A stretch of DNA of 64,000 nt from positions 1 to 64,000 of the forward strand of contig JBBDXI010000094.1 in assembly GCA_040902425.1 (NCBI GenBank), written 5' to 3'. Of this stretch, positions 61,160-64,000 are shown one piece after another. The stretch comes from JBBDXI01 sp040902425. GTDB lineage: Bacteria; Planctomycetota; Phycisphaerae; Phycisphaerales; UBA1924. The notes beneath the pieces are model-generated. The model was given only the letters and a program-made list of their open reading frames with translations, searched no databases and was not told the origin of the DNA. The first letter of the stretch is position 1. Every line of letters begins with the position of its first letter. A program made the position numbers and the translations under genes.

Positions 61160-62386
61160 TTGCCCCCCGAACCCCTCCAGCTCACCGAGGACATCCTCGC
61201 CCTCTGCCGCGACCTCGGATTCGTCGCCGCTGGCATCGCCGACGCCGCCCCCACCCGCCACCGCGACCACTTCCTCGCCTGGCTCGGGTCCGGCAAGCAC
61301 GGCTCCATGGCCTACTTCGCCGAGCAGGTCGAGGCCCGCCTAGACCCGACGAAACTCCTCCCCGACGCACGCGCCGCCATCATGGTCGCCGACCTCTACG
61401 CGACGCGGAACGAGTCCGAAGACCCCCCCCTCCCCCCCGGCCACGGCCGCATCGCCCGCTACGCCCGCGGCCGCGACTACCACCCCGTCCTCAAGAAGCG
61501 CCTCCACACCCTCGCCGACGCCCTCCGCGCCCGCTACCCCGATGCCGGCTTCCGCGCCTTCGTTGACACCGCCCCCATCCTCGAGCGCGAGTACGCCGCG
61601 AGGGCCGGCCTCGGCTGGATCGGCAAGCACACCCTCCTGATCCATCCCCAGCTCGGCAGCTACCTCCTCCTCGGCGGCCTCCTGACCACGCTCGACCTCC
61701 AGCCCCCGCCCGACCAGGAAGTCATCACCGACCACTGTGGCACCTGCACGAGGTGCATCGACGCCTGCCCCACGCAGGCCATCAGCAGTGGGGGCGCCGA
61801 GCCCGGTGGCACAGGCGTCCCGCCTGTGAGGTCAATCGACGCCTCCCGCTGCATCTCCTACCTCACCATCGAACGCCGCGCCCCCATCCCCCCCGAGTTC
61901 CACCAGCCCATCGGCCCCCGGCTCTACGGCTGCGACATCTGCCAGGAAGTCTGCCCCCACAACTCTCCACGACCCGCGCCCGCCTCTCGCCCCGACGGGG
62001 CGGAGGGATGTAGCCACGGGTGGAGCGATGCGCAGCTTCGCGCAACCCGTGGAAACGTCGCGCGGGAACAACTCCGCCCCGGCAGGGGCGGAGGAGGCGT
62101 CCACCCCGACTACACCCCCCAGAACTCCTCCTTCAACCTCCTCCAAGTCCTCAACTGGACCCCCGAAGACCGCGCCCGCGCCTTCCAGGGCCGCGCCCTC
62201 AAGCGGGCCACCCTCGGCATGATGAAGCGCAACGCCCTCATCGCCCTCGGCAACGACCCCGCCCTCCGCACGCAGCCCCAGGTCCTCGCCCGGCTCGATC
62301 AGGCCGCCGCCGACCCCGCCGAGCCCCCGCTGGTCCGGGACACCGCGGCCGCTGTTCTGACCCAACTCCGCGCCGCACAGATCTGA
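61160..62386 (+). CDS. queG: epoxyqueuosine reductase
   Basis: 408 aa from TTG 61160. The last step of queuosine synthesis; uses cobalamin and two 4Fe-4S clusters. Motifs: LGSGKHGSMAYF, GRIARYARGRDYHPVLKKRL, AARAGLGWIGKHTLLIHPQLGSYLLLG, and ferredoxin cysteines CGTCTRCIDACPTQAI and CDICQEVCPHN. Two palindromic elements are translated within it: SGGAEPGGTGVPPVR between the cluster motifs, and a stretch of about 45 aa (SRPDGAEGCSHGWSDAQLRA ... RPGRGGGGV) after the last cluster. They lie in loops, so the enzyme may still work. Confidence 0.92.
   Translation: MPPEPLQLTEDILALCRDLGFVAAGIADAAPTRHRDHFLAWLGSGKHGSMAYFAEQVEARLDPTKLLPDARAAIMVADLYATRNESEDPPLPPGHGRIARYARGRDYHPVLKKRLHTLADALRARYPDAGFRAFVDTAPILEREYAARAGLGWIGKHTLLIHPQLGSYLLLGGLLTTLDLQPPPDQEVITDHCGTCTRCIDACPTQAISSGGAEPGGTGVPPVRSIDASRCISYLTIERRAPIPPEFHQPIGPRLYGCDICQEVCPHNSPRPAPASRPDGAEGCSHGWSDAQLRATRGNVAREQLRPGRGGGGVHPDYTPQNSSFNLLQVLNWTPEDRARAFQGRALKRATLGMMKRNALIALGNDPALRTQPQVLARLDQAAADPAEPPLVRDTAAAVLTQLRAAQI
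61805..61828. repeat. CACAGGCG-TCC-CGCCTGTG hairpin in queG
   Basis: GGTGGCACAGGCGTCCCGCC then TGTG: perfect 8-bp stem (61810-61817 and 61821-61828) with TCC loop, after GGTGG. In frame. Confidence 0.8.
61989..62098. repeat. composite palindromic element in queG
   Basis: About 110 bp: GCCCCGACGGGGC, then GTAGCCACGGGTGGAGCGAT, an inner GCGCAGCTTCGCGC hairpin, ACCCGTGG, and finally CCGCCCCGGCAGGGGCGG. Each part is palindromic, and the central CCACGGGT/ACCCGTGG pair (62014-62021, 62045-62052) resembles the scpA elements. Confidence 0.78.
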
Positions 62387-62428
62387 CCTATGGCGGCGGG
62401 ACTTCATTCATCTCCGCCGTTTCGCTCA

Positions 62429-62899
62429 TCACCCCTGCTTCCGCCGCCAGTACTCGCGGAACCCCCTGAGCCGCGGCAGGGACTCGCGGTCCTTCACCCG
62501 CCCCGTGGCCTCCTTGCTCCGGATGATGTCGTCGATGTGGCACACAGGGAAGCCGTCCACCTCGACCCGCCGGGCCCACGCGTCGGCAAACCGCTCGATG
62601 CCGTCGGGCGCGAAGATCAGGTCCAGGTCGAACGGCCCGTTCTTGAGCTGAACAAAGTCCTTGCCGCGCTCGATGTCCGTCGCCTGCTCCGGCCGGAGCG
62701 TGAAGCCCAGGTCCCGAAGCGCCGCCACCAATCGCCGTCCGTTCTCCCCCGACCGTTCCACGAAGACGTCCGCATCCTGAGTCGTGTCGGGGAACCCCAG
62801 CAGGATGGCGCCGGACTTCCCGATGAACATGTACCGGCAGCCGTGCCGCGCGAACGCGTCCCGGACCTCCTCGGCCTGCCGGTACTCAAACGCGCCCAT
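62429..62899 (-). CDS. nucleotidyltransferase-like protein (DUF6036/AbiEii type)
   Basis: 156 aa from ATG 62899. MGAFEYRQAEEVRDAFARHG, then YMFIGKSGAILLGFPDTTQDADVFVE: the GGS-like (here GKSGAILLG) and DxD (QDADVFV) motifs of the minimal nucleotidyltransferase fold. A later DLDLIF continues the active site. Such proteins appear in type IV toxin-antitoxin (AbiEii) or related modules. It starts 14 nt inside the preceding 78-aa gene, so the two are probably coupled. I infer a two-gene module; activity is not shown. Confidence 0.75.
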   Translation of the reverse strand: MGAFEYRQAEEVRDAFARHGCRYMFIGKSGAILLGFPDTTQDADVFVERSGENGRRLVAALRDLGFTLRPEQATDIERGKDFVQLKNGPFDLDLIFAPDGIERFADAWARRVEVDGFPVCHIDDIIRSKEATGRVKDRESLPRLRGFREYWRRKQG

Positions 62900-63122
62900 A
62901 GCCGAGCCACGCGGGGAGATGCTCTTCGCACCACCTCCGGTAATCCGCCGTTGTGTCAAAGGACCGGAACTCGGCGTCGTCCATCACCGGCTTGTACGTC
63001 TTGATGAACGCGTACCTGAACCGCTGCTCCAGCGGCCGGCGCGCCGCCGCCTCGAACTCCGCCAGCCACTCCGGATCGATGTCCGGTCGCGCCGACTCGC
63101 CCTGGGATGGGTCGCGCACCAT
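62886..63122 (-). CDS. 78-aa protein paired with the nucleotidyltransferase
   Basis: MVRDPSQGESARPDIDPEWL, then AEFEAAARRPLEQRFRYAFIKTYKPVMDDAEFRSFDTTADYRRWCEEHLP. Soluble and charged. Its 3' end overlaps the nucleotidyltransferase start by 14 nt. The pairing suggests an antitoxin-like or accessory role; the family is not recognised. Confidence 0.7.
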   Translation of the reverse strand: MVRDPSQGESARPDIDPEWLAEFEAAARRPLEQRFRYAFIKTYKPVMDDAEFRSFDTTADYRRWCEEHLPAWLGYGRV

Positions 63123-63148
63123 GAGGGCCGATTCTACGCGGGCCGCCG

Positions 63149-64000
<852 letters not shown>

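Overview
The window is very GC-rich (about 70% by eye) and looks like a draft or metagenome-assembled contig of a planctomycete, most likely class Phycisphaerae. The signs are two secreted proteins that end in paired Cys-rich dockerin-like repeats (the 'GC-type' seen in Phycisphaerales), a type II pseudopilin-like protein with the planctomycete N-terminus, several secreted proteins with VPAP...RRRR PEP-CTERM-like tails, a KDO/LPS-transport locus, an AdoCbl-dependent ribonucleotide reductase, and many short palindromic repeats in and between genes. Three runs of exactly ten N (53159, 55832, 56740) mark scaffold gaps. One of them splits a histidine kinase.

Layout. 1-4.6 kb: small lipoprotein, aroA, a groES-like gene, and a three-copy tandem family of secreted PEP-CTERM-like proteins. 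Only the third copy is intact; it has its own terminator. 5-12 kb: mdh, a membrane protein, a zinc-finger-less DnaJ, an exopolysaccharide priming glycosyltransferase and a MASE1 histidine kinase. 12-18.7 kb (minus): a signalling operon (receiver protein, hypothetical, double-domain KaiC-like ATPase, hybrid kinase) followed by uvrB and a coupled 65-aa membrane protein. 19-29 kb: 3D-domain protein, TauE/SafE permease, DUF4287 protein, two dockerin-tailed secreted proteins, pseudopilin, tandem universal stress protein, MtfA-like metallopeptidase, serine hydrolase. 29-36 kb: smc and a FlgI-like lipoprotein. 36-43 kb: dcd, a lower-GC XRE/ImmA pair, and nrdJ with a LAGLIDADG intein in its active-site motif. 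43-49 kb: flavin reductase and a kdsD-kdsC-LptC/OstA-like operon. 49-53 kb: RelE/XRE toxin-antitoxin pair, scpA, DUF3052 protein, aminotransferase, rpsO. 53-58.7 kb: pnp, cold-shock protein, sensor kinase, two PH-domain membrane proteins. 58.7-64 kb: tryptophan 2,3-dioxygenase, a 48-aa lipoprotein, a TIM-barrel isomerase, queG, a nucleotidyltransferase pair and the 3' part of prkA.

The most unusual theme is the spread of short palindromic or tandem-repeat elements into coding sequence without loss of frame. Examples lie in uvrB, scpA (two), kdsD, nrdJ, queG (two), the class I aminotransferase, a histidine kinase and the 3D-domain gene, and related copies lie between genes. This resembles Rickettsia palindromic elements in effect, but the families here are different. 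Other points of interest are the XRE/ImmA cassette whose stop codon overlaps the nrdJ start, the nrdJ intein, and the decaying tandem array at 2.1-4.6 kb.
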